Shown: positions 30,096-39,685, counted from the stretch's first letter. The stretch is DNA of 42,316 bases from Elusimicrobiota bacterium (GCA_030696455.1 JAUYSH010000120.1:1-42316); one strand, 5' to 3'. The notes: generated by a model from the letters alone, not told the origin. Translations and numbers: made by a program.

Positions 30096-31445
30096 ATGGG
30101 CGTTAAACGGCCCCGCCTTTCTCCCCAGAGAGGCGGGGCCGTGCTTTTCCTGCCGCTGCTCGTGCTCCTCGCGGCGTGCGGCGGCCCGTCGGGCTCGATG
30201 CGCAAGGACGTCAACGGCCTGCTCGCCGCCCGGAACTTTGACGGGGCGCAGGCCCGCGTCGAGAAGGCCAAGGAAAGCTCTTACGGGAAGAAGAACCAGG
30301 TCCTCTATTACCTTGACCTCGGCGCGGTCCAGCACGACGCCGGCAGGTTCAAGGAGAGCGACGCGAGCCTCGACAAGGCGGAGCGGCGCATGGAGGAGCT
30401 CTACACCAAGAGCGTGAGCAAGGCCGCCGGGACCTTGGTGCTCAACGACAACACGACCGAGTACGCCGGCGAGCGCTTCGAAAGGGCGATGGTCAACGCC
30501 TACCGCGCGCTCAATTATGTGTTCCTCGGCGACCAGGAGAACGCCCTCGTCGAGGTGCGCAAGCTCTCCCGCCTCCTTCAGGAGTACGCCGACACGCTCC
30601 ACGGAAAGAATACGGCCTACAAGGACGACGCTTTCGCCCAGTTCCTCGCCAGCCTGCTCTACGAGGACGACGGCCGCCTCGACGATGCGCGCATCGCCCG
30701 GGAAAAATCCCGCGCCGCCTACAAGCTGTACGCCGCCGCCTACGGCCTGCCCGCCCCGTCTTTGGAGCCCGCGGGCGGGAAGAACGGCGGGGAGCTCGTG
30801 TTCCTGCATTACAACGGCGTCGCCCCCCGCAAGGTCAGCAAGTCCTTCTCCGTGGCCTGGCGCGACGCCGCCATCGCCCTCGACGCCTCTCAGGACGACG
30901 AAGCCGAGGCCGCCAAGGCCAAGAACGCGATCCGCGGCGGGCTGCTCGGCAAGTCCATCACGGTCTCCTACCCCGACTACGTCCAGGACCCGTTCCAAAT
31001 CGCCGCCTCCGCGGTCGAGGCCGGAGGCGTGACCGCGCCGACGGAGCTCGCCCAGGATATCTCCGCCATCGCGCGCAAGGACCTGGCCGAGCGGCAGGCG
31101 GTGATCCGCACGCGCGCCATCGCCCGCGCGACGGTCAAGTTCGTCCTCGCCAAGGCCGTCGCCGACGAGGTCTCCAAGAAGTACGGCAAGAACTCCTGGC
31201 AGCACCTTCTCGCCCAGGCCGGCGGGGCCGCCACGTCGGCCGCCACCGAGGGCGCCGACATCCGGGCCTGGGCCACCTTGCCCGCGCAGTTCCGCGTCGC
31301 GCGCCTGCGCCTGCCGCCCGGCACGCATGACGTGGTCGTCAAGTACCTGGGTCCCTCGGGCGCCGAGCTTTCCAGCCGCACGTTCAAAGACGTCGTCATC
31401 CGCCAAGGACGGCGAACCTACCTCCACGACAGGACCGCTCTATGA
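30096..31445 (+). CDS. COG3014-like TPR lipoprotein
   Basis: This 449-residue lipoprotein has Cys28 in LLVLLAAC. A helical repeat region follows (YYLDLGAVQHDAGRFKESDASL, ERAMVNAYRALNYVFLGDQE, ALVEVRKLSRLLQEY), then a strand-rich second half ending RLPPGTHDVVVKYLG. This is the COG3014 layout, a family often found beside LpoB and LPP20-like genes. ATG 30096 lies 8 bases after the previous stop. The first 15 codons overlap a 12-bp GC hairpin (30107-30142). A GTG at codon 16 directly after the hairpin is an alternative start that would still give a lipoprotein signal. Confidence 0.8.
   Translation: MGVKRPRLSPQRGGAVLFLPLLVLLAACGGPSGSMRKDVNGLLAARNFDGAQARVEKAKESSYGKKNQVLYYLDLGAVQHDAGRFKESDASLDKAERRMEELYTKSVSKAAGTLVLNDNTTEYAGERFERAMVNAYRALNYVFLGDQENALVEVRKLSRLLQEYADTLHGKNTAYKDDAFAQFLASLLYEDDGRLDDARIAREKSRAAYKLYAAAYGLPAPSLEPAGGKNGGELVFLHYNGVAPRKVSKSFSVAWRDAAIALDASQDDEAEAAKAKNAIRGGLLGKSITVSYPDYVQDPFQIAASAVEAGGVTAPTELAQDISAIARKDLAERQAVIRTRAIARATVKFVLAKAVADEVSKKYGKNSWQHLLAQAGGAATSAATEGADIRAWATLPAQFRVARLRLPPGTHDVVVKYLGPSGAELSSRTFKDVVIRQGRRTYLHDRTAL
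30107..30142 (+). terminator. GC-rich hairpin inside the lipoprotein operon
   Basis: Stem ACGGCCCCGCCT (30107-30118) pairs perfectly with 30131-30142, with an inner CTC/GAG pairing, and GCTTTTCC follows. It straddles the 5' end of the third gene. It could cause partial termination or mask translation, lowering the last two lipoproteins relative to the first two. Confidence 0.55.
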
Positions 31446-32485
31446 GAAACACGCTGCTCGTAGCACTCGCCGCCGCCGTGCCCCTGCTGACCGCGTGCGG
31501 AGGCGGAGCCGCGCGTAAATCCTCCTCCGGCGGGTCGCGGCCCAACTGGGTGGAGGGCGAGAGCCCCCGCTGGACGCGCGCCCAGAACGTCCTCGGCGTC
31601 GGCAGCGGCGACGATGAGGAGTCGGCCGCCGACCGCGCCCGCGGCGAGATCTCCCGCGTGTTCTCGAGCGCGGTCACCGTGGACACCACCGTCGACGAGA
31701 CCGAGACGAGCCTCTCCCAAGGCGGCGCGGCGAGCACCTCGTTCTCGCAGGTCGTCGCCCAGAAGGTGCAGACCGCCTCGAAGAAGATGCTCGAGGGCGT
31801 CGAGGTCGTCGAGCGCTGGAAGGACGCCTCCACGAACCGTCATTACGCCCTGGCCGTTCTCAACAAGGGCAAAGCCATGGTCGCCGTCGCTGAGCGGACC
31901 GCCGCGCTCGATGCCGACGCGTCGCTGTGGAAGGCCCGCCTCGAAGGCTCCGTCGACCGCTTCGAGCGCGCCAAGGCCGGCGCGAAGCTCGCCGCCGTGC
32001 TCAAGGGCCGGCTCGACCTCGAGAACGACCGCCGCGTGCTGGGCGGCGGCGCGCTCGCCTCGACCGTCGATGTCTCCGCCGCGCGGGCCGCCGCGGCCTT
32101 AGCACTCCAGGCGCTCGACGTCGTCGTCATCGCGACCGGGGAGCACTCCGAGGGGCTTGAGACCGGCCTCGTCTCCGGCCTCGCCGCCTCGGGGCTCACG
32201 GCCAAGCGCGGCAACCCCGGCGACGCCGGCGATCTGATCGTCGAGTCCCGCTCCGGCGCCCAGACGGTCGAGGGAGGCGACGCCCGCTGGAAATGGTCGC
32301 GAGGGTCGGCGACGGTCACCCTCAAGGACGGCCGCGCGGACAAGGCCTTCGCCCGCTTCGAGGTGACCGAGCGCCAGGCCTCTGCCGACGCCGGCGAGGC
32401 CCGCCGCCGCGCCGCCGCCGGCCTGGCGAAAAAGGCCGCCGAGCAGACCGCCTCGGCCATCACCGCCTTCTTCGAGAACCAGTAA
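31442..32485 (+). CDS. LPP20-like lipoprotein with C-terminal extension
   Basis: The 347-residue lipoprotein (lipobox LLTAC, Cys19) has an LPP20-like first half: RPNWVEGESPRW, VLGVGSGDDEESAADRARGEISRVFSS, then VERWKDASTNRHYALAVLNK. The second half (about 175-347) alternates strands and helices and contains a predicted LPS-assembly/LptE-like or secretin-like small domain that I cannot name. The ATG overlaps the previous stop by four bases. It is the last gene of the operon, convergent with the AsmA-like gene. Confidence 0.78.
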   Translation: MRNTLLVALAAAVPLLTACGGGAARKSSSGGSRPNWVEGESPRWTRAQNVLGVGSGDDEESAADRARGEISRVFSSAVTVDTTVDETETSLSQGGAASTSFSQVVAQKVQTASKKMLEGVEVVERWKDASTNRHYALAVLNKGKAMVAVAERTAALDADASLWKARLEGSVDRFERAKAGAKLAAVLKGRLDLENDRRVLGGGALASTVDVSAARAAAALALQALDVVVIATGEHSEGLETGLVSGLAASGLTAKRGNPGDAGDLIVESRSGAQTVEGGDARWKWSRGSATVTLKDGRADKAFARFEVTERQASADAGEARRRAAAGLAKKAAEQTASAITAFFENQ

Positions 32486-32500
32486 CGGGCGTCGGGCAGT

Positions 32501-32573
32501 CGGTGTCAGTCCTGCCGTTTTCACTATTCGTCGGGCCGCCCAGGGAAAAGTGAAATTGGGAGGACTGACACCG
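32501..32573. repeat. REP-like imperfect palindrome between convergent genes
   Basis: Bases 32501-32525 and 32549-32573 are inverted copies at about 21 of 25 positions (outer CGGTGTCAGTCCT and inner TTTCACT perfect). The GGTGTCAGTCC arm is like those of extragenic palindromes mobilised by REP-associated (Y1) transposases. It fills most of the gap between two convergent stops and may also end transcription from both sides. Confidence 0.75.
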
Positions 32574-32584
32574 ATTCCTCGGCG

Positions 32585-35368
32585 TCAGCGCCGGAGAAGG
32601 CCTTCGATCAGGTTCTTGCCGGCGTTCTCGAGGAGCTTGCCGACCTTGACCTTGGTTTTGGGGGTGGTCACGGTGCCGGTCACCGCCACGTCGAGCGCGG
32701 GAAGGTTGCCGACCTGGGCGGTCACGGTGAGGTCCAGGGCCTCGGCGGGAAGGTCGATCGTGCCGAGCGCGGAGATCTGGGCGGCGGTCGAGTCCATCTC
32801 CGACTGCCGCAAGGTCATCACCCCATCCTTGAAGAGGTAATCGCCGGTGATCCGCCGGACGGTGATGTCGTTGAGGTTCACGCCCAGGCTGAGCTTCTGG
32901 AAGATCAGGATCGGGAAGATCAGGACCTTCACGATCGGGGACTGCAGGGCCATGTCTCCGACGGCGTGAAGCTTCCCCGCGCCGGTCCCGATCTTGGCGT
33001 CGCCGCTGAGCTTCTTCATGTCGGGCGTGACGCCGTAAAGGTCCCAGGACGCGGCGACGGCCTGGACCTGGGCGTTCGGGTGTATCAACGCGCCGATGTC
33101 CACCTTGCCGCGCGTGCGGATCGGCGTCGCGGGCTTGGCTTCCGTCGGCTTGCCGGCCCTTTCCGCCTTGCCGGCCCGCGAGGCCTTCGCGTCGGTCTCG
33201 AGCTTTTTCTTGGCCGTCAGATAACGGCCCAGGTCGAAGCGGTCGAGGGATGCCTCGACTTGGATCTCCGGGACCTTCGCGTACTCCTTGACCGTCAGGT
33301 CCATCGTCAGCGTTCCGTCCGCGATCTTGCCCGTCAGATTCGGGACGTCGATGCGTCGCTCGTCGAAGGACGCCGTGCCGGTGAACTCCGAAAGCGCCAT
33401 CTCGGCGACCGTGGCCCCCAGGCCCTTGAACTGCAGCTTGCCTCCGAACAGCGGCTTCTCCTTGGTCCCGGTGACGGAGAGCGCGAAGAAGCCCGAGCCG
33501 GCCAGCTTGAGGTCCCGGGTCCGCGGCGTCAGGCGCGTCAGTTCCTCGAGTACGAAGCGCTTGCACTTGACGAGCAGGTCGAAGGCGCCTCGCCCGGCGG
33601 GATCGGACACGCCGCCTTCGATGGAGATCTCGTTGCTCGCGATCTTCACGGCGAAACGGCGCAGGCGGATCGCGCGCGGGGTGTAGGAGAGGTCCGCGTC
33701 CCAGCGTGAGGCGGGCAGTTCGAGGCCCGGGGGCACCCCGGGGAAGGGCAGGTCCTTGTCGGTCAGCGCCGGCAGGTCGAGGTCGGCCGTGATGTCGAGG
33801 GCGGGGTCCGGCGCGCCCGCCAGGGCCTTGGCGACGACGCCGTCGAGGCGCAATGTCCCGCTCTTGCCCTTGATCGCGGCCTTCTCGAAGACGAGGTCGT
33901 CGCCCTTCACGCGCGCGCCGCCGTCGAGGCGCATCGCGGGGACGATGAAGCCGGGCGGAAGGGCGGCGACGGCCACGGGGAGCTCGGAGACCTTGAAAGA
34001 GGGCACGTCCACGGCGAAGCGCAAAGCCAGGTCGGGGATGAGCTTGGCCCCGCCCAGCCCGCGCACGACGCCGGAGGCCGACGCGGTCCCCTGCTTGAAC
34101 TTCGCTTCCAGCGAGGCGAGCCTGACCTCGCCTCCCGCGTAAGCGCCCTCGCCGTCGAGGCGCATGGCGGGGATGAAGGTCTTGGGCGGAAGCTTGATCC
34201 AAGGGTAGCGGCCGGCGCGGATCTCCGGCACGTCGACGCCGAACTTCGCCCTTCCCTCATAGACCGGCGCGCTCCCGCCGAGGCCTCGCGCGGCGCCAGA
34301 GCCCTCGATCTTGCCTTCCGCCCAGCTCACGCGGAAGGACTTGAGCGCGGCCGTGCTTCCTTCATAGCGTCCCTCGAGCACGGCGTCCCCGGCGGGGATC
34401 GTCAGGGCGGGGATGCCGGCCGCCGGGAGCCATTTCGCGATCAAGGTCGTGTCGAGGCCGGACGTCTTGAGCTTGAGGTCGACGTCGATGACGCGCGCGC
34501 CGCCGGCCGCGGGCGAAGAGACGGAGATGTCCCCCTTCGCGTCGAGCAAGGTCTTGCCCGCCGCGGTCAAGGCCGCTTCGAGCTCGGCCGCCGGAGCCTC
34601 GAGGCCGGCGACCTTCCCCTTCGCGACGAGAGCGAGCCCCTCCTGCTCGGCGCTGAGGCGGCGGACGTCGACCTTGAACTTGTCCCGGTCGCCGCGCGCG
34701 GGATGGACGGTGCCCTCGAAGCCCAGCGCGGCGTCGACGGGCCGGCCGCCCGCCTTGCCTTTCACGCGCGCCGACGCCTCGAGGTCGAAGGGCTCGGCGA
34801 GGCTGAAGTCGTCGAGCCGCAAGGTCAGCCCCGAGGCCGACCAGGACGCTCCCGCGGCCTTGTCGACGTAGGCCGCCGCGCCCCGGGCCACCCGCAGGTG
34901 CCGAACGTTGAATTCCGCCGGCGCTTCCTCCGAGGGCTTCGCCGGGGCTGCCGTTGACGCAGCGGCGGAGCCGGCGAGCGTGTCGAAGTTGAAGGAGCCG
35001 TCGGCGTTGCGGACGACGCTCACCACCAGCCCGTCGGCCGACGCCGAGGCGATCACGAGCTTGCGCCGCAGCAAGGCCTTCCAGCTCGGGCGCAGGCTGA
35101 AGGTCTCGACGCTGAGAAAGGTGCCGGCGGCGAAATCAGGACGCTCGGAGACCTCGAGCCCTTGCAGATGCAGGCCGGTCAGGCCCGCGTCGATGCGCGC
35201 CAGGCGCACCTCGCGGCCGAGCTGCTTGCGCGCCTTCTCCAGCACGAAGGCGCGCGCCTTGGGCTCCGGGAAGAAAGCCTTGAGCGCGAGCACGGCCGCT
35301 CCCGCCGCGAGGGCGGCGAGCAGGGCGAGCGATGCGGTGACCTTCAGCCAGAGCCGGGCGCGTGCCAT
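32585..35368 (-). CDS. AsmA-like envelope protein
   Basis: The 927-residue protein has one N-terminal membrane anchor (about residues 8-30) and AsmA-type N-terminal pattern (VLEKARKQLGREVRLARIDAGLTG, LQGLEVSERPDFAAGTFLSVE). A long series of beta-strand repeats follows, ending with VAVTGTVTTPKTKVKVGKLLENAGKNLIEGLL, typical of AsmA-like C-termini. The family forms periplasmic beta-groove bridges thought to move phospholipids to the outer membrane. Its ATG lies 6 bases after an extended -10 box. It is divergent from the protease gene, and the two share a short control region containing a palindrome. Confidence 0.85.
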   Translation of the reverse strand: MARARLWLKVTASLALLAALAAGAAVLALKAFFPEPKARAFVLEKARKQLGREVRLARIDAGLTGLHLQGLEVSERPDFAAGTFLSVETFSLRPSWKALLRRKLVIASASADGLVVSVVRNADGSFNFDTLAGSAAASTAAPAKPSEEAPAEFNVRHLRVARGAAAYVDKAAGASWSASGLTLRLDDFSLAEPFDLEASARVKGKAGGRPVDAALGFEGTVHPARGDRDKFKVDVRRLSAEQEGLALVAKGKVAGLEAPAAELEAALTAAGKTLLDAKGDISVSSPAAGGARVIDVDLKLKTSGLDTTLIAKWLPAAGIPALTIPAGDAVLEGRYEGSTAALKSFRVSWAEGKIEGSGAARGLGGSAPVYEGRAKFGVDVPEIRAGRYPWIKLPPKTFIPAMRLDGEGAYAGGEVRLASLEAKFKQGTASASGVVRGLGGAKLIPDLALRFAVDVPSFKVSELPVAVAALPPGFIVPAMRLDGGARVKGDDLVFEKAAIKGKSGTLRLDGVVAKALAGAPDPALDITADLDLPALTDKDLPFPGVPPGLELPASRWDADLSYTPRAIRLRRFAVKIASNEISIEGGVSDPAGRGAFDLLVKCKRFVLEELTRLTPRTRDLKLAGSGFFALSVTGTKEKPLFGGKLQFKGLGATVAEMALSEFTGTASFDERRIDVPNLTGKIADGTLTMDLTVKEYAKVPEIQVEASLDRFDLGRYLTAKKKLETDAKASRAGKAERAGKPTEAKPATPIRTRGKVDIGALIHPNAQVQAVAASWDLYGVTPDMKKLSGDAKIGTGAGKLHAVGDMALQSPIVKVLIFPILIFQKLSLGVNLNDITVRRITGDYLFKDGVMTLRQSEMDSTAAQISALGTIDLPAEALDLTVTAQVGNLPALDVAVTGTVTTPKTKVKVGKLLENAGKNLIEGLLRR

Positions 35369-35374
35369 GCGGCG

Positions 35375-35383
35375 ATTTTATCA
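35375..35383 (-). promoter_or_regulatory. Extended -10 promoter of the AsmA-like gene, predicted leaderless
   Basis: The minus strand reads TG-A-TAAAAT, then 6 bases (CGCCGC), then ATG 35368. The palindrome at 35403-35420 would touch the -35 region. Confidence 0.68.
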
Positions 35384-35402
35384 CACTTCATCGTTGAGGC
35401 CG

Positions 35403-35420
35403 ACTGTTTCCAGAAACAGT
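35403..35420. repeat. Palindrome ACTGTTTCCAGAAACAGT, copy 3
   Basis: This copy is identical to the one at 8425-8442. It is centred between two divergent promoters, abutting the -35 region of the AsmA-like gene and ending 18 bases before the -35 of the protease gene. That is a good operator position. Confidence 0.8.
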
Positions 35421-35438
35421 TGCCGCCAGTTCATCGCC

Positions 35439-35467
35439 TTGACAAGCCGCCCCGGCGGGGACATAAT
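35439..35467 (+). promoter_or_regulatory. Promoter of the protease gene, predicted leaderless
   Basis: TTGACA (35439-35444), exactly 17 bases, CATAAT (35462-35467), then 6 bases and ATG 35474. It is the best sigma-70-type match in the window and leaves essentially no 5' leader. Confidence 0.8.
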
Positions 35468-35473
35468 CGCTTC

Positions 35474-37213
35474 ATGCGTCATCTCCTCCTCGCCGCCGCG
35501 TTGACGGTCGTCGCGCTGCCGTCCGCCGCGGCAGAATCCGCTTCGTCATTCTCATCTTTGCTCAAGCGCGTGTCCAGCTATCTGGGCGCGCCCGCGGTCC
35601 GCAATGCGCGACGCCACGCCGCCGTCGCGGCCGTGCGCGGCGGCATCCCGACCGATCAAGGCGAAGACCTCGACCTGCTGCTGCTCGACCGGGCGGGCGC
35701 CCTGCGCTCGGCGCTGCGCCGCCCCGCCGCCTCCGCCGCCGACGAGAACGCCTTGCGCCCGGTCTACGAGGCGCTGGCCGCCTCCCAGTTCGTGCAGGCG
35801 CTTTCCATCGTGGGCGCCCCCGAGGGACGCGGCGAAGCCGCCGCCGCCCTCGAGGCCTGGGCCAAGGAGCCGCGCAAGCCCGCGCCCGCCCCGGCCGTGC
35901 TGGCGCTCCTGACCGGCCCCGCCGCGCGCATCGACGACAAGGAGCTCGTGAAGGCCGGCTGGGGCGCCTACGTCCGCCTCCTCGCCGCCGGCCCCTCGCC
36001 GGCCCGCCCCGCCGCCCCCGGCTGGACCGCCGGCGCGGACGCCGCCAAGCTCGACGAGACCCTCAAGGGCCTCTCCGACTCCTGGTTACAAAAGAAACTT
36101 CCGCCGGAGGCGGAAGCCAAGGCCCACCTGCTCGCGGGCCAGGTCTATGCCGCCCTGGCCCAGGCCGAGCTCAAGGGCCGCGCCCCCGCCTCCTCCGCTC
36201 CCGCCGTCCTGGCCAAGGACGACGCCGTCCCGGCGGCGCCCGAGCCCGCCGTCGCCTTCGACCCGAAGGCCGTCTATCAGCAGGCCGCGCGCTCCGTCGT
36301 CCTTATCATAGCCTCGGCCTCCTCCGGCTCGGGCGAACTCGGCACGGGCTCGGTCGTCGACGCCGGTCGCCGCCGCATCCTGACCAACGCCCATGTCGTC
36401 ATCTCCGACGCCACTCGAAAGCCCTGGTCCCGCGTCAACGTCTACTTCAAGCCCGCCAAGCTCACGGGCAGCGCCCAGCGCGACCTCGTCGATCCAGTCG
36501 CGGCCAAGGTCCTGTTCTGGGACTCCGGCCTCGACCTCGCCTTGCTCGAGGTCGAGCGCCTGCCCGCCGGCACGCCCGCCATCGCCCTCGGCCATCCCGA
36601 CAATGTCTCCGTCGGCGACCGCGTCGCCGCGATCGGCCATCCCGAGCAGGGCGGCCTGTGGACGCTCACCACGGGGGTGATCAGCACCGTGCTCGCCGAC
36701 CTCGGCGGCGTGAAGGGCAAGGACGCCTTCCAGACCGACGCGTCGATCAACCGCGGCAACTCCGGCGGGCCCCTGCTCGACGCCTCCGGCCGCCTCGTCG
36801 GAGTCAACACCCTCATGTCGCGCAAGGCCGCCGACGGCCTGGCCATCACCTCGGTCAATTTCGCGGTCAAGGCCGACATCGCCAAACGCTGGCTGTCCGC
36901 CCAAGGCGAGGCGCTGGCCTACGGCGCCGCCTCCGCCCCCGTGCTGACCGCGGGCGTCCCCAAGCCCGTCCCCGCTCCCCCGGCGGCCGAAGTGAAGCTC
37001 GTCGCGCCCGCGCCCTCGGTTTCCGGGACGCTCTCGCGCGCTCCCGCCCCCGCGCCGCGCACCGTCACCGTCGCCAAGCCGGCCGTGCCGCGCGTCATGA
37101 TCACCGAGAGCAAGCCCTTCAAGACGGAAAGCCTCATCGAGGCCGAGATCTCTAAAATGGAAGACCTCGGCGACGAGATGCGCGACGAGATCAGGAGCAA
37201 GCTGAAACGATGA
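35474..37213 (+). CDS. Secreted trypsin-like (S1C/HtrA-type) serine protease without PDZ
   Basis: The 579-residue protein has a signal peptide (first 20 residues, ending SAAAE) and an Ala-rich helical N-terminal half (about 25-270). A chymotrypsin-fold domain follows with all three catalytic residues: His307 (ILTNAHVV), Asp354 ([10 protein letters not shown]) and Ser430 ([10 protein letters not shown]). GVNTLMSRK and INFAVK-like strands follow as in HtrA/DegP. A Pro-rich linker and a short charged helix close the protein; no PDZ domain is visible. The start at 35474 is set by the promoter and signal peptide. It overlaps the NlpC/P60 gene by four bases, so both are probably co-produced for envelope or wall turnover. 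Confidence 0.87.
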   Translation: MRHLLLAAALTVVALPSAAAESASSFSSLLKRVSSYLGAPAVRNARRHAAVAAVRGGIPTDQGEDLDLLLLDRAGALRSALRRPAASAADENALRPVYEALAASQFVQALSIVGAPEGRGEAAAALEAWAKEPRKPAPAPAVLALLTGPAARIDDKELVKAGWGAYVRLLAAGPSPARPAAPGWTAGADAAKLDETLKGLSDSWLQKKLPPEAEAKAHLLAGQVYAALAQAELKGRAPASSAPAVLAKDDAVPAAPEPAVAFDPKAVYQQAARSVVLIIASASSGSGELGTGSVVDAGRRRILTNAHVVISDATRKPWSRVNVYFKPAKLTGSAQRDLVDPVAAKVLFWDSGLDLALLEVERLPAGTPAIALGHPDNVSVGDRVAAIGHPEQGGLWTLTTGVISTVLADLGGVKGKDAFQTDASINRGNSGGPLLDASGRLVGVNTLMSRKAADGLAITSVNFAVKADIAKRWLSAQGEALAYGAASAPVLTAGVPKPVPAPPAAEVKLVAPAPSVSGTLSRAPAPAPRTVTVAKPAVPRVMITESKPFKTESLIEAEISKMEDLGDEMRDEIRSKLKR

Positions 37214-38496
37214 ACACTTTCCCCCTTCTTCTCCTCTTCCTCCTCGCCGCTCCCGCGTCCGCCCAGCCGCGAAAGAACGTCCTGGAGACTTTGGGCGAGG
37301 CCCTCGAGTCCGACAAGGGCTATGAGCCCGCCGAACGCGCGGCCCTCATGTCCGCCATCAAGGACCGCTTCGCCGACTACGGCGTGCAGGTCGTCAATCC
37401 CCAGCGCGCGAAGGCCATCCCCGTGGTTCTCCACATCCTCACCGAGGGCTCCTTCGACCAGGCTCCCCCCGAGCGCGTGGCCGACGTCGCCTTCGCCGCC
37501 TATCAGGCCATGTCGCGCGGCGCCGATCCCGAGGTCGTCGAGGGCGTGGCCCTGTACGGCTACCGCAAGAAGGTCTCCGCCGACACCCTCTCCACCTGGG
37601 CCAACGGCTACAAGCAGCTCATCGACGGCAAGGTCCCCGGCGACGTCGCCGCCGACCTCGTGCGCGTCTCCATGGAGAAGAACCTGCCCGACTCGGACTT
37701 CAACACCTTGAAATGGTCGCTCGTCGACGGCGTGAAAAATGGTTTTGATCCAAAGGACTATGCCAGCTATCTGTTCGGTACCTTGATGGAGGGCAAAAAG
37801 GGCCCCGGCCGCATCAGCGCCGACGCCAAGGCGGTCTTCTTAAAGGCTCGCCGCGCCAAGAAGAAGCCCGCCATCCCCGACTACAAGGGCGTCTTCACCA
37901 AGGCCCTGCCCCCGCCCCCGGTCTATATCCCCCCCGCGGTGAAGTCCGTGATCGCCGAGGTCCCCGTCTTCAAAGAAGCCCAGAAGAAGACCACCGACGC
38001 TTTGGGACGCCTCGGCCTGGGCATCCCGCAGATGCCGCGCGTCACCACTCCGAAGCCCGACCGTCCGGCGCCCAAGCCCGCGCCTCGCGTCGAGCCGGAG
38101 CCCGTCGCCGTGTCGCCCGGCATCCAGAAGCTGTGGCCCGGCCTCGACGCCTCCGCGCGCTCCTATCTGGGCACTCCGTACGTCTGGGGCGGCACCACGC
38201 ATCAGGGCATCGACTGCTCCGCCCTCACGCAGAACACCTTCGGCGAGAACCGGGTCAAGATCCCCCGCGTCAGCCGCGATCAGTGGAAGACGGGAGACAA
38301 GACCGAGACCCTGCGCGAGGGCGACCTCATCTTCTTCAACACCATGGGCGCCGGAGTCTCCCATGTGGGCATGGTCACCGATCCCAAGGCCAAGAAGTTC
38401 ATCCACGCCTCCTCGTCCAAGGGCGTGATGGTCGCCGACCTCAACAACAAGTGGTTCGGCCAGCGCTACCTAGGCGCGCGCCGCGTCGTGCCTTAG
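37210..38496 (+). CDS. Secreted NlpC/P60 peptidoglycan endopeptidase
   Basis: The 428-residue protein has a signal peptide (first 19 residues, ending ASAQ). A helical domain of unknown role follows (about 20-220), then a Pro-rich linker (about 220-315). The C-terminal NlpC/P60 domain has catalytic Cys336 ([16 protein letters not shown]), His385 (SHVGMVT) and third residue His399 ([10 protein letters not shown]). Such enzymes cut D-Glu-meso-DAP or stem-peptide bonds. The ATG at 37210 overlaps the protease stop. The last 27 bases overlap the convergent transporter gene. Confidence 0.92.
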   Translation: MNTFPLLLLFLLAAPASAQPRKNVLETLGEALESDKGYEPAERAALMSAIKDRFADYGVQVVNPQRAKAIPVVLHILTEGSFDQAPPERVADVAFAAYQAMSRGADPEVVEGVALYGYRKKVSADTLSTWANGYKQLIDGKVPGDVAADLVRVSMEKNLPDSDFNTLKWSLVDGVKNGFDPKDYASYLFGTLMEGKKGPGRISADAKAVFLKARRAKKKPAIPDYKGVFTKALPPPPVYIPPAVKSVIAEVPVFKEAQKKTTDALGRLGLGIPQMPRVTTPKPDRPAPKPAPRVEPEPVAVSPGIQKLWPGLDASARSYLGTPYVWGGTTHQGIDCSALTQNTFGENRVKIPRVSRDQWKTGDKTETLREGDLIFFNTMGAGVSHVGMVTDPKAKKFIHASSSKGVMVADLNNKWFGQRYLGARRVVP

Positions 38497-39675
38497 CGCG
38501 AAGCGCAAGCAAGGCCACGCGGCGAGCGTTCCCGCCGTGCCGACCAGGGACAAGACCACCATCGCGGCATACGCCCCGTGCGCGGCGCTGAGGCTTTCGT
38601 ACAGCCGGCCTCCAAGCGTGTTCGACGCGCTCGCGGCGATATTGAACACCGCCATGTAGGCCGCGAAAACGGTCGCCTCGGCCCCTTCGGGGCAGGACTT
38701 CGCCGCGAGGTCCATCCACGCCAAGCGAAACATCACTCCGGTCAGGCTGAACAGCACGGTCAGGATCATGATCGACAACGGTCCCCGGTAGAACAGATAC
38801 AGCAACGTCAGCGGCGCGCCGAGCCAGACCGACGCGCGGGCGATCCTCTCGGTGCCTCCGCCGGTCAGACGGGCGAACAATCCCGCTCCCGCCAACCCCG
38901 CGAAGCCCCCCGCCGTGGCCAAGCCTCCGATGAAAATCGGCGACAGCTTCAGCGCCTCGCTCTGATAATAAAACTGGGCCGTGCCGAGGAACGGGCTGAA
39001 GCTCCAAAGAAAGATCCCCAGCGCCACGGCCCAGGCCTTCGGGTCGCGGAACATCCCGGTCAGGCCGCTCCAGCCCCGCGCCGCCGTCTCCTTCACGTCC
39101 CCGACCCCGGCCTCATCAACCCACCTCGCCGACCACGCCGTCATCAAGGGGAAAATTGCCGTGAGTATGAACACCCAGCGATAAGGCGCGTGCTGCGCCA
39201 GCCAACCTCCTCCGAGGCCGGTCACGATCAAGGTTCCATAGAGCGTCCCGATCGACACGGCCTGGTATATCCCGGTCTTCCCGCGCTCCTTCCCTCTCTC
39301 CACCATCACGCCGTCGCAGACCACGTCAGACAGCACGAAGCCGACGTTCACTAATATCAGGAGAGCGAGCGCCGCGAGGTAGTTCGGCTCCTTGAGCCCG
39401 GCGAGCAGCAGCCAGCCCAGCGAGGTCAGAAGAGACACCGCGATCAGGTGCGGCGCGCGCCTCTTTCCCGCCCATGGCAGAAAATCGGTCAGGACGCCGA
39501 ACAGGGGTTTGATCGTCAGGGGCAAGGTCATCCACGCCACGAACAGCGCGGCCTGGCCCGGCCCAAGCTGGAGGGCATCCTTCAGGTAGTACGACACCGG
39601 CTCGTAGGCGAGCCCGCCCATGCCCTGGGCGAAATAGTTCACCGCGAAGAACAGATAGATCTTGTCGCGCTTCAC
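38470..39675 (-). CDS. MFS transporter of the BT1 (folate/biopterin)-like type
   Basis: The 401-residue protein has about 12 hydrophobic segments. [47 protein letters not shown] and [19 protein letters not shown] are the marks of BT1-like carriers (TMD loop 2-3 with the GxLxD motif and the SDxxxDxxxVE motif). BT1 proteins in protists and plants carry folates or biopterin; bacterial members are uncharacterised. It starts at GTG 39675, ten bases after the cytidylyltransferase-like stop, so it belongs to the tatA operon. AmpG-like permeases are a related alternative, which would suit the wall-hydrolase neighbour. Confidence 0.75.
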   Translation of the reverse strand: MKRDKIYLFFAVNYFAQGMGGLAYEPVSYYLKDALQLGPGQAALFVAWMTLPLTIKPLFGVLTDFLPWAGKRRAPHLIAVSLLTSLGWLLLAGLKEPNYLAALALLILVNVGFVLSDVVCDGVMVERGKERGKTGIYQAVSIGTLYGTLIVTGLGGGWLAQHAPYRWVFILTAIFPLMTAWSARWVDEAGVGDVKETAARGWSGLTGMFRDPKAWAVALGIFLWSFSPFLGTAQFYYQSEALKLSPIFIGGLATAGGFAGLAGAGLFARLTGGGTERIARASVWLGAPLTLLYLFYRGPLSIMILTVLFSLTGVMFRLAWMDLAAKSCPEGAEATVFAAYMAVFNIAASASNTLGGRLYESLSAAHGAYAAMVVLSLVGTAGTLAAWPCLRFALRHDAARA

Positions 39676-39685
39676 GCGGTCGCGC

